NCBI GenBank assembly: GCA_032128395.1
Contig: JAQBGV010000235.1
Span: forward strand, 1-5,643
DNA: 5,643 bases
Origin: JAQBGV01 sp032128395
GTDB lineage: Bacteria > Planctomycetota > UBA8108 > UBA1146
Direction: 5' to 3'
In this document: positions 1 through 5,643 of the stretch, piece after piece
Position numbering within the stretch: the first letter of the stretch is position 1
How the letters are laid out: every line of letters begins with the position of its first letter
Translations under genes and position numbers: made by a program
Notes under the pieces: generated by a model
Database searches by the model: none
What the model was told of the DNA's origin: nothing
What the model saw: only the letters and a program-made list of their open reading frames with translations

Positions 1-367
1 GGTTGATCTCGTCGGCGAGCACGAGGTTCGCGACGAGCGGTCCCTCCTGGAAGCGCAGCTCGTGGCCCCCGCCCTCGGTGTCGACCAGCACCGAAGTGCC
101 CTGGATGTCCGCAGGCATCATGTCGGGGGTGAACTGGATCCTCGAGAACTCGATGTCGACCGCTTCGCCGAGGGTCCGGACCAGCATTGTCTTCCCCAGT
201 CCGGGGACTCCTTCGAGGATCACGTGGCCGCCGGCGAGCAGCGCGGTGAGCACCGCGTCGATCACGTTCTCCTGGCCGACCATCATCTTCTGGACTTCGG
301 ACTTGATCCGAGAGTGGCAGGCGCGGAACTCCTCCGCGGCCTTGCGGGCTTCGCTCGCCTCGCTCAT
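1..367 (-). CDS. moxR: MoxR-family AAA+ ATPase, N-terminal 122 residues (runs off the window)
   Basis: The first 122 residues of a MoxR-type AAA+ ATPase are present; the rest lies beyond base 1. After a short helical N-terminus the protein reads VGQENVIDAVLTALLAGGHV, then a Walker A motif GVPGLGKT (residues 53-60), the family signature RIQFTPDMMPADIQGT (76-91), and a Walker B segment ending LVLADEIN (115-122) at the window edge. MoxR ATPases are cytoplasmic chaperone-like machines that use ATP hydrolysis to remodel or mature partner proteins, typically VWA-domain proteins encoded next to them. The ATG at 367..365 overlaps the stop of the upstream membrane-protein gene as ATGA, so translation is probably coupled. 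An AGGAG lies 10 bases upstream. DUF58 and VWA genes would be expected to follow outside the window. Family assignment is firm; the specific client is unknown. Confidence 0.93.
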   Translation of the reverse strand, partial: MSEASEARKAAEEFRACHSRIKSEVQKMMVGQENVIDAVLTALLAGGHVILEGVPGLGKTMLVRTLGEAVDIEFSRIQFTPDMMPADIQGTSVLVDTEGGGHELRFQEGPLVANLVLADEIN

Positions 368-1866
368 TCGGTGTTCGCTCCTCTGGCCCGGATCGTTCGG
401 TAGTAGTCCTGGATGAGGTCTCGCATCCACGGCAGCAGGTCGGGTCGGGCAACCCTGCCGATCGCATCCTGCCGTGGGGCGCGCCCGGTGGCGGCGACCG
501 CGGGGGCCTCCTCCTCCTGTGGCTCGACCCGCTCCTGCGTGATCTTCGTCTTGCCGGGGTTCGGACGCCCCTTCACGTGGTCGGGGATCGGCACCCCGAG
601 CACCAAGGAAGCGACCCCCCTCGACTTCTTCTGCTCCGAGGCGCCGCCGCGGCCGTTCGCGTCGGGGTTCTTCCCGTTGCCGAACCCGATCGCGAGGTCC
701 CGGTTCACCGGAGGCTTGCGATCGCGGAGCTGTGGTTGCATCCCGCCGCGCGCGTCCGAGTTGTCGAACTCGTCGTCGACCTCTTCGTCCTCCTCGAGGT
801 CCTCTTCATCGTCCGAGACGACCTGGTCCTTGCTCGACCAGCGCGAGGCGGACGGACTCTTGCTCGATCCGCTCGCCGCGCCGCGTCCCGCCGTCGCTCC
901 CGACATCTCTTCCGACTTGCGAGGGGTCGCTGACGGTTCTTCGCCGGGCTTGGCTTCCTTCGGTTTCTTCGGGGCTCGTTTCGAACGCTCGGTCTGTGCT
1001 TCGCTCACCTGGCTCTGGTTCGACGGGGTCCCCTTCGATTGGCTCGTTCCACTCGCGGCAGCGGCCGCAGAAGATTTTCCGGCCGTGGTGCGGCCGAGGG
1101 TCTTCTTCACCTCTTCGGAGAGTTCCCCGGAGCGCTCTCCACCCGGCTCGCTCCCCGAACTGCGCGGGTCGTCGGGACGCGCGGGGCGTTCCGGCGGCGT
1201 GGGGACGTCGACCGGTGGCCGCTCGGGAATCTCGGCTCGCTCGGGGGCGTGCTCGGCGAGCCGAGGTCCACCCGAGTTCGCGAGGTGCTCGCTGCCGCCG
1301 GCGGGGCCGCCGAGGGGCAGGTCTATCTGGAGCGCGGCGAAGACGAACAGGATCGCTCCGATGGCGCGCAGGAGCGGCGTGCGGCCGAGCCTCGGCAGGG
1401 GGGAGCGTGGCAGTCCACGCTCGAGGGCGTACGCGGTGTGCTCGCGGGCATCCTCGATCGCCGCCTCCATGAATGCGGAACGCCCTTCGAGTCCGATGAA
1501 CTCGCGCGCCGCGATCAGACGGTCGCCGAGATGGAGGGCGCGATCGACTTCGGCGAGCGCGGTCGCTTCGTCGATCGTCTCGATGACGAAGGGGGCCGCC
1601 CGGGCGGTGATCCAGAGGACCGGAGCGAGGATCGTCGCCGCGATCAGCCAGCCGGGGCCGAACAGCGCGCTGCCGAGGACGAGCCGAGTGCCGATTTCGA
1701 GTAGCGCTGGGATCCCGGCGAAGAACGCCGCGGCATCGAGGGAGCCGGCCGCCGAATAGACGACCCGTTCCTCGCGCAGGGTCGCGATCGCCCGCCGCGC
1801 GATGGTGCCGAGCTGGGCCGCGAGAGAGTCCGGGGAGTCTTGCGAACGCTGCGGGAGACCGCTCAT
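364..1866 (-). CDS. Membrane protein with long charged linker, MoxR-cluster partner (hypothetical)
   Basis: A 500-residue protein that I cannot assign to a named family with certainty. The N-terminal third resembles DUF4175-like proteins of MoxR clusters: hydrophobic segments at about 43-62 and 68-90, a helical stretch with EVDRALHLGDRLIAAREF (106-123), and a third hydrophobic segment at about 164-182. Residues 185-350 are low complexity, rich in Pro, Ser, Lys, Glu and Ala, including an AAAAA run. Residues 351-369 form an acidic run (SDDEEDLEEDEEVDDEFDN). The C-terminus looks conserved rather than disordered: RGGMQPQLRDRKPPVNRD (373-390), KKSRGVASLVLGVPIPDHVK (413-432), KTKITQERVEP (439-449) and a final LLPWMRDLIQDYYRTI (477-492). 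The start at 1866 overlaps the previous stop as ATGA and has AAGGAG 7 bases upstream. The downstream moxR overlaps its stop. It is likely an inner-membrane partner or client of the ATPase; this is inference from context. Confidence 0.9.
   Translation of the reverse strand: MSGLPQRSQDSPDSLAAQLGTIARRAIATLREERVVYSAAGSLDAAAFFAGIPALLEIGTRLVLGSALFGPGWLIAATILAPVLWITARAAPFVIETIDEATALAEVDRALHLGDRLIAAREFIGLEGRSAFMEAAIEDAREHTAYALERGLPRSPLPRLGRTPLLRAIGAILFVFAALQIDLPLGGPAGGSEHLANSGGPRLAEHAPERAEIPERPPVDVPTPPERPARPDDPRSSGSEPGGERSGELSEEVKKTLGRTTAGKSSAAAAASGTSQSKGTPSNQSQVSEAQTERSKRAPKKPKEAKPGEEPSATPRKSEEMSGATAGRGAASGSSKSPSASRWSSKDQVVSDDEEDLEEDEEVDDEFDNSDARGGMQPQLRDRKPPVNRDLAIGFGNGKNPDANGRGGASEQKKSRGVASLVLGVPIPDHVKGRPNPGKTKITQERVEPQEEEAPAVAATGRAPRQDAIGRVARPDLLPWMRDLIQDYYRTIRARGANTE
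378..382 (-). promoter_or_regulatory. Ribosome binding site of the MoxR-family gene
   Basis: AGGAG lies 10 bases before the ATG at 367..365, slightly farther than for the two upstream genes but in the same AGGAGCG context. It is embedded in the 3' end of the membrane-protein gene. Confidence 0.65.
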
Positions 1867-4259
1867 CGCAACGCTCCTTCCGGCTCGGTGTCCCCCAGGT
1901 CGAGCTGGGCCGCCTGGAGCACCTCTTGCGTGGTCACGTCGCGGATGAAGGCGACGATACTCACCTGTCTCGGGTCGATCGCCACAGAGAGGCGGCTCGC
2001 GGGGTTGCCCCCGTTCGCCTCGTACTGATCGAGGAACGCCACGTTCTCGTCGGTCATCTCCTTCAGGGTGCGGGAGAACGCGATCGTGTGCGTTCCGTCC
2101 TCGGGTTCGAGGCGCACTCCGTCGAGCGATCCGAGGAGCGACCCTCGGGCGACCATGCGGTGGACGACGATCAGCGCCTTCCCCGGGTAGAGGACACCGC
2201 GCTCGGCGAGGATCACCTGGACGCGGCGGAGCTTCTCATCGGAACCCTCGACGCGGACCGTACCCTGGACAGTGCCGTCCGGAGTGGCGGTCGCTTCGAT
2301 CGCGATGGAGTACTCGGATCGGTTGCGCAGCTCGGAGAGGACGAGTTCGCGGTTCGATTCGTACACCCCTTCGGCGTTCCGCCACCGCTCCGCCCCGGGG
2401 CCGAACTGGCTGCCGTTCAGCACCGTCGCGGTCGGCCCCTGGAGTCCGTACGCCCCGAACGCGGTCATCCCGAGCTCGGTCATCAGCGCACAGGGCTCCG
2501 GGATGTCGACGTGGTGGACGAGCACGACCGCGCGCTCTCGTGGGTAGTGACTGAGGATCCCCTCGATCGCCATCGAGCCGCCGATCGCGAAACTCTCCCA
2601 CGCCTCTCCCTGCTTCCTCCCGAAGTGCGGGTTGGTGAAGAGCTCGACGAGCACGCAGCGATTCGTCTCGGCCTCGGCCTCGGCGTCGGGTTCGTACTTC
2701 GTGGCGGCGCTGAAGTTGTGCACCTTGCCCCGGACCATGCGGTCGACGAGGTCGACGGAGAGGGACTCTCCCGCCATCCGTTCCTGCACCCGCTCAAGCC
2801 CCGCGATCGCCTGGGGGCCGGTCTCCGGTTTGATCACCGCCTGGATGTAACGGGACTGCGCACGCCGCCACCGCTCCTTCTTCTCGTACAGGCGACCGAG
2901 GAGGAGGTTGACCTCCCCCTCGTCGGGGAGTCCGAACGCCGCGGAGAGGAGGTGCTCCCACGCCGCATCCGGGTCTCCTTCATCGAGGAGCAGTTCGCCG
3001 AGTTTCGTGTGCAATTTGTGCACCGCCTCGGGATAGCGATCCTTCCGACCGCTCTCGACCCCGATCCGACCCGCCTCGATCGCCAAGTCGACCCGCCGCG
3101 ACTCGATCAGCGCTTTCATCGTCGCGAGCGCTTCCGTGGTGCGCAGATCCTCGATGCGGGTCTTGTCCAGCCACTCGAGGGCGATTCGACACCCGTCGGC
3201 GTCTGCTCCGAGCTCGATCTGGAGGTCGAGGAGGAGCGTCGCCGCCTCGCGGCTGAGGCGTGTCTCGCCGTGCTCCTCGAGGAACGCGATGAGCGGCTCG
3301 GGCGCTTCCTCGAGGCGAGCGCGGAAGAAGGTGAGGTCCGCCGCGGGGAATTCGGCCGGTGCGGTCTCGGCGAACCGGATGAACCGATTCACACGGTCGA
3401 TCTCGACCCGGAAGTGCTCGAGGAGGTTGAGCCCCGCGACCCCGAGGGCACCGTCGGAGTGCACCTGGACCAGCGGTTCGGGGCGCATCGCGACGAACTG
3501 GTGCAAGTCGATCGTCTTGATGACCACCGGGCCGATGTCCCCGGCGGGGCGTTCCCGCTCTCGGCACAGTTCACTGTCGATGATCGTGTCGTAGCGGCTC
3601 GTCCCGATCGCCATCGCTCGGAGTTCGCCCCCTTCGAGGCGGACCGGGAACCAGACGAGGTCGTTCGTCAGCGTCGCCGCGGCGACGATGCTCCCCCCCT
3701 CTTCGGGAGGAGCGGCGCCGGTCTGTTCGGCGGGCGAGGTCAGAGTGATGAATCCGTCTCGGACATCGATGACCAGGTGGTATTGCTCGAGCACGCGGGA
3801 ACCGATGGTCCCGATCAGCGCGACTTCGCCGAGGTCCCTGGAGTACAGCTTGGTGAACGCCTCCATCAGCTCCTCGTCGCCGTGCTCGCGCTCGGAGAGC
3901 ACGAGGTTCTTCCCGAGAAGGTGCACGGTGATCGGTTGCCCGCCGTCGCGGTCGACCCCGAGGGGGAAGGCGGCGCGGTTGTGGAGCTCGAGTCCGACCG
4001 GGCGGTCGAAGTCGATCCACAGGTTCGCCGGGATGCGGCGAAAGCGAGTGGAGAGTTCGACCCGCGCGACGAGACGTCCTGCGATGACGCGCACCGCCAT
4101 GCGGGACGGCGTGCCCGGCTCGGCAGGCGGTTCGTCGGCGGTGGGGTCCGTGCCCTCGGGGGGGTTCGAGTCCTCGGGGTCTTGGGCGAGGGTGGGGAGT
4201 GCGAAGAGCAGGAGCGCGCAGGCGAGAAGGAACGAGGAGAGGGCGGCGCATCGGAACAT
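1863..4259 (-). CDS. Secreted multidomain protein: degenerate aspartic-protease-like repeats, TPR-like region, thioredoxin-like C-terminal domain
   Basis: A 798-residue exported protein. Residues 1-25 form a signal peptide with a hydrophobic core and a likely cleavage after LPTLA. A Pro/Glu/Asp-rich spacer (26-52) follows. Two segments (about 54-175 and 200-297) look like retropepsin-type aspartic protease halves, each ending in a motif of the form G..LEQYHLVID (about 153-165) or GVAGLNLLEHFRVEIDRVNR (273-292). The catalytic D-T/S-G is not intact: the equivalent sites read IDFD (82-85) and IGTS (218-221), so proteolysis is doubtful. Residues 320-495 are helical and TPR-like (for example DAAWEHLLSAAFGLPDEGEV, 431-450). 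Residues 534-620 resemble Omp28/DUF1223-type thioredoxin-like domains (VLVELFT, HYPRERAVVLVHHVDIP, GPTATVLNG) but lack a CxxC. A beta-rich tail follows. This is the first gene of the three-gene unit; it has AGGAG 7 bases before the ATG, and its stop overlaps the next start. Function is unknown; a scaffold or binding role fits better than catalysis. Confidence 0.92.
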   Translation of the reverse strand: MFRCAALSSFLLACALLLFALPTLAQDPEDSNPPEGTDPTADEPPAEPGTPSRMAVRVIAGRLVARVELSTRFRRIPANLWIDFDRPVGLELHNRAAFPLGVDRDGGQPITVHLLGKNLVLSEREHGDEELMEAFTKLYSRDLGEVALIGTIGSRVLEQYHLVIDVRDGFITLTSPAEQTGAAPPEEGGSIVAAATLTNDLVWFPVRLEGGELRAMAIGTSRYDTIIDSELCRERERPAGDIGPVVIKTIDLHQFVAMRPEPLVQVHSDGALGVAGLNLLEHFRVEIDRVNRFIRFAETAPAEFPAADLTFFRARLEEAPEPLIAFLEEHGETRLSREAATLLLDLQIELGADADGCRIALEWLDKTRIEDLRTTEALATMKALIESRRVDLAIEAGRIGVESGRKDRYPEAVHKLHTKLGELLLDEGDPDAAWEHLLSAAFGLPDEGEVNLLLGRLYEKKERWRRAQSRYIQAVIKPETGPQAIAGLERVQERMAGESLSVDLVDRMVRGKVHNFSAATKYEPDAEAEAETNRCVLVELFTNPHFGRKQGEAWESFAIGGSMAIEGILSHYPRERAVVLVHHVDIPEPCALMTELGMTAFGAYGLQGPTATVLNGSQFGPGAERWRNAEGVYESNRELVLSELRNRSEYSIAIEATATPDGTVQGTVRVEGSDEKLRRVQVILAERGVLYPGKALIVVHRMVARGSLLGSLDGVRLEPEDGTHTIAFSRTLKEMTDENVAFLDQYEANGGNPASRLSVAIDPRQVSIVAFIRDVTTQEVLQAAQLDLGDTEPEGALR
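1874..1879 (-). promoter_or_regulatory. Ribosome binding site of the membrane protein
   Basis: AAGGAG lies 7 bases before the ATG at 1866..1864, inside the last codons of the upstream gene. Together with the ATGA overlap it supports this start and translational coupling. Confidence 0.75.
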
Positions 4260-4336
4260 CGGTTCGCTCCTGCTTCGCTCGCTGCGGGTCGAGTTCGGGA
4301 ACGGATACTCGTTCGGGGCGGAGGTCGGGGTCGGGT
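4260..4336 (-). promoter_or_regulatory. Leader region of the three-gene unit; no clear promoter boxes
   Basis: These 77 bases lie between the terminator-like hairpin and the start of the secreted multidomain protein, so the promoter of the three-gene unit should be here or just upstream. I see no convincing -35/-10 pair; GAGTATCCG in the middle is the least GC-rich stretch but is a poor -10 match. The only clear element is the AGGAG at 4271..4267. Confidence 0.3.
4267..4271 (-). promoter_or_regulatory. Ribosome binding site of the secreted multidomain protein
   Basis: AGGAG lies 7 bases before the ATG at 4259..4257. It supports this start, which is also directly followed by a good signal peptide. 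Confidence 0.75.
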
Positions 4337-4382
4337 AACGACAGCGGCGGACCGACGCACGCGCCGGTCCGCCGCTCTCGTT
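4337..4382 (-). terminator. Strong inverted repeat, probable transcription terminator
   Basis: AACGA-C-AGCGGCGGACCG on the plus strand (4337-4354) pairs with CGGTCCGCCGCT-C-TCGTT (4365-4382): 12 perfect GC-rich pairs around a 10-base loop, then one mismatch, then 5 more pairs. It begins 16 bases after the TAA at 4399 and lies between two minus-strand units. The minus-strand transcript continues TCGTTACCC, so there is no long U tract; it could be an atypical intrinsic terminator or an RNA-stabilising 3' hairpin. The near-symmetry means it could act on either strand, but no plus-strand gene ends here. Confidence 0.75.
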
Positions 4383-4398
4383 GCGGGATCCGCGCGAC

Positions 4399-5643
4399 TT
4401 ACTTGCGCGCCGTCCCCGCGATCTTGCCGAAGGCCCACTTCTCGGTGTTCATGCTGACTTCGATCTCGACGTTTGCCGGTACGCTCACGGCGACCGGAAT
4501 CATGCCGCGACCTCAGCAGGTGCCCGGGAAGTACGCCTGGGCGATTTCACGCCCCGACATCCGGTTGCGGATCGTGAATTCGGGGGACTTCCCGAGGGGA
4601 TTCCAGCCGACGTACTCTTCGCCCGCCGCCCCGTAGTACCAGACCGCGTCCGGAGACAGATTCACCTGACCGCCGGAGTGCTGATAGGCGAACTCCGCCT
4701 TCACCGGGCCACCCCAGGAGACCTCGCGAGTGCCACCCGCGGGGACCGAGAATACCTCGGAGCGTCCGGCGACCATCGCGACTCGGTTCTCGCCGAGGCC
4801 GATCAGTCCGCGCAGCAGACGGTAGTCGCCGGTCGGAACCTCGAGCCCGGCCTGCACGCTCGCCACGTCGAAGCAGAACCGGCCGTCGACCGAGCGCACG
4901 ACGGCGGAGAGGACCTTCGCCTTGGTATCGCAGGGTCCGAGGCTCAGGGTCCCGGTCGCACCGTCGAAGCGGCGGTGCTCGATCCGCGACCCGTCGGGTG
5001 CGATCGTGAGCTCCCGCAGCTCTCCGCCGATCGCGATCACTTCGGAGAGCGCGGAGGCGATCTTCCCGCGACCGATGATGATCGCGTCCTCGCCGACGTC
5101 GCAGAAGTCGCCGTCGAGATTCTGGTCGATCAGTTGGATCTTCTCGCCGAGAAGTGTTCCGCGCGCCACTCCACCGGGAGCGTAACGCCACCCCTGCTGT
5201 TCGATCAGGCGCACTCCGTAATGACGTCCGTCGGTGCCGGAGAGGTTCACTTCCGGCAGCCCATACACCGCCTCCGCGACCAGGTCCGGGCAGGTATGCT
5301 TCACACCGTACCACTGCTCCCAGACCGCGATATCCCGGATGCGGAAGTCCGCCGAGATGTCGATGATCCGGACCCCGCCGTCCACCAGCGCGCGTGCCTC
5401 ACCCATCGCAACGCCGTTGGGCGTGGCGAAGAACACCAGGTCGCAGGTCTTGAGCCCGGCTTTGTCGGGATCGGAAAACTTGAGCGCCACCCGCCCGCGC
5501 AGGCTGGGGAACATCTCTGCCACTTCCGTTCCGGCTTCCTTGCGCGAGGTGATCGCGGCAAGCTCACAGTGCGGATGCTGAGCGAGCAGGCGCAGCAGCT
5601 CGACACCGGTGTAGCCGGTGCCGCCGACGATGCCGATCCGGAT
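4399..5643 (-). CDS. Chimeric frame: ArgC N-terminal half joined to a planctomycete-style domain; candidate selenoprotein with in-frame TGA
   Basis: The frame is open at the right edge and encodes 414 residues if the TGA at 4515..4513 is read through, or 376 if it stops there. Residues 1-133 are ArgC-like (see separate entry). From about residue 134 the protein changes to an unrelated domain that I do not recognise by name. It contains YGVRLIEQQGWRYAPGG (142-158), an EF-hand-like loop D173-x-N175-x-D177-G, VSWGGPVKAEF (308-318) and YYGAAGEEYVGW (336-347), ending in FPGTC (372-376). This style is typical of exported planctomycete proteins, but its native N-terminus and any signal peptide are missing here. 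After the TGA the frame continues 37 codons to TAA, with 32 of 37 codons ending in G or C, and encodes IPVAVSVPANVEIEV and WAFGKIAGTARK. If U is inserted the motif is C376-U377-G, a plausible redox pair. A terminator-like hairpin lies 16 bases past the TAA. Alternatives are a true TGA stop, a nonsense change from a Cys codon, or sequence error. Confidence 0.7.
4476..4497 (-). promoter_or_regulatory. SECIS-like hairpin downstream of the in-frame TGA
   Basis: Read on the minus strand, CCGGT-CGC pairs with GCG-ACCGG to give 8 base pairs with one bulged T on the 3' arm and a 5-base apical loop CGTGA. The loop begins 24 bases after the TGA and has G at its second position followed by T. Bacterial SECIS elements lie immediately after the UGA inside the coding region and carry a conserved G (often GU) in the apical loop, which SelB recognises. 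A competing hairpin is possible using bases 3-28 after the TGA. Confidence is limited because GC-rich coding sequence forms hairpins easily. Confidence 0.45.
4513..4515 (-). other. Candidate selenocysteine (UGA) codon in a Cys-Sec motif
   Basis: The TGA follows a TGC-encoded Cys directly, giving ...FPGTC-U-GRG.... The frame stays open for 37 further codons after it, with GC-rich third positions like the rest of the gene, and closes with TAA just before a strong terminator-like hairpin. A hairpin compatible with a bacterial SECIS begins 16 bases after the TGA. Known selenoproteins often pair Sec with a nearby Cys for redox work. This is inference: whether the host carries selA, selB, selC and selD cannot be seen here. 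Confidence 0.55.
5245..5643 (-). other. argC: ArgC (N-acetyl-gamma-glutamyl-phosphate reductase) NAD(P)-binding segment, truncated
   Basis: This segment encodes 133 residues of the N-terminal dinucleotide-binding domain of ArgC, the arginine-biosynthesis enzyme that reduces N-acetylglutamyl-5-phosphate to the semialdehyde. Visible hallmarks are the glycine-rich loop GIVGGTGYTGVELLRLLAQH (4-23), ITSRKEAGT (31-39), MFPSLRGRV (44-52), DLVFFATPNGVAM (68-80), IIDISADFRIRD (93-104) and EAVYGLP (124-130). These match beta- and gammaproteobacterial ArgC closely. At most a Met and one or two residues are missing at the edge. The match stops after PEVN, just before the region where ArgC carries its catalytic cysteine (normally NPGCYPT), and the whole dimerisation and catalytic domain is absent. 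As drawn, the product cannot be an active reductase. Most likely this is the end of a fragment from another organism joined at about 5245. Confidence 0.85.

Noticed and set aside
413..1759. Plus-strand open frame of 448 codons opposite the membrane protein
   Set aside because: Antisense shadow. The Ser/Pro/Arg-rich translation mirrors the low-complexity linker, while the minus strand has membrane segments, coupled starts and ribosome binding sites.
4218..4259. Lipoprotein signal (LLAC, residues 11-14) in the secreted multidomain protein
   Set aside because: The cysteine lies in the middle of the hydrophobic core, with more core residues after it and a normal cleavage site after LPTLA. A standard signal peptide fits better.
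1926..4457. Plus-strand open frame of 843 codons opposite the secreted multidomain protein
   Set aside because: It is the antisense shadow of a well-supported gene in very GC-rich DNA, where stops are rare. Its translation is a monotonous mix of Arg, Glu, Asp and Val without recognisable motifs.
4399..4503. Separate 34-residue gene starting at the ATG at 4503..4501
   Set aside because: A GAGG lies 8 bases upstream, so independent initiation cannot be excluded. But the ATG is in the same frame as the preceding gene, only four codons after the TGA, and the three codons between also look coding; a read-through extension explains this better.
4513..5643. A working ArgC enzyme over the whole frame
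   Set aside because: Only the N-terminal 133 residues match ArgC. The catalytic cysteine region and the rest of the catalytic domain are absent, and the remaining sequence is unrelated.
1..5643. CRISPR arrays, tRNA or rRNA genes, insertion sequences, attachment sites
   Set aside because: I saw no spaced direct repeats, no tRNA-like cloverleaf, no rRNA sequence, and no transposase or terminal inverted repeats. Genes fill nearly the whole window.

Overview
All recognisable genes lie on the minus strand of a very GC-rich sequence with high GC at third codon positions. Protein styles suggest a planctomycete (or close PVC relative) for about 1..5244: a MoxR-type ATPase at the head of a cluster, a membrane protein with a long charged linker, and a large secreted protein combining protease-like, TPR and thioredoxin-like parts. 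The first 400 bases read on the minus strand (5643 down to about 5245) instead encode the N-terminal NAD(P)-binding half of a proteobacterial-looking ArgC. The window is therefore probably chimeric near 5245, or holds a very odd in-frame fusion.

Layout in transcription order. (1) 5643 to 4399: a frame open at the window edge. It encodes ArgC residues up to the YGLPEVN motif, then an unrelated planctomycete-style domain with an EF-hand-like loop. A TGA at 4515..4513 interrupts it, but the same frame continues for 37 codons with strong coding bias to a TAA at 4401..4399. A hairpin resembling a bacterial SECIS lies just after the TGA, and a strong terminator-like hairpin sits 16 bases after the TAA, not after the TGA. 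I read this as a candidate selenoprotein with a vicinal Cys-Sec pair (C-U). (2) 4382..4337: an 18-bp inverted repeat that separates this unit from the next. (3) 4259 to the left edge: three genes joined by 4-base ATGA overlaps, each with an AGGAG-type ribosome binding site: a secreted multidomain protein, a three-segment membrane protein, and the start of a MoxR-family AAA+ ATPase.

The three-gene unit looks like the front of a planctomycete MoxR cluster. In such clusters an AAA+ ATPase is usually followed by DUF58 and VWA-domain (BatA/BatB-like) proteins, which would lie beyond base 1. The membrane protein may be an anchor or client of the ATPase and the secreted protein an extracytoplasmic partner; both roles are inferred from gene order. 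The most interesting point is the possible UGA recoding at 4513..4515. The main caution is the ArgC junction, which removes the native start of the candidate selenoprotein and leaves an ArgC without its catalytic cysteine.
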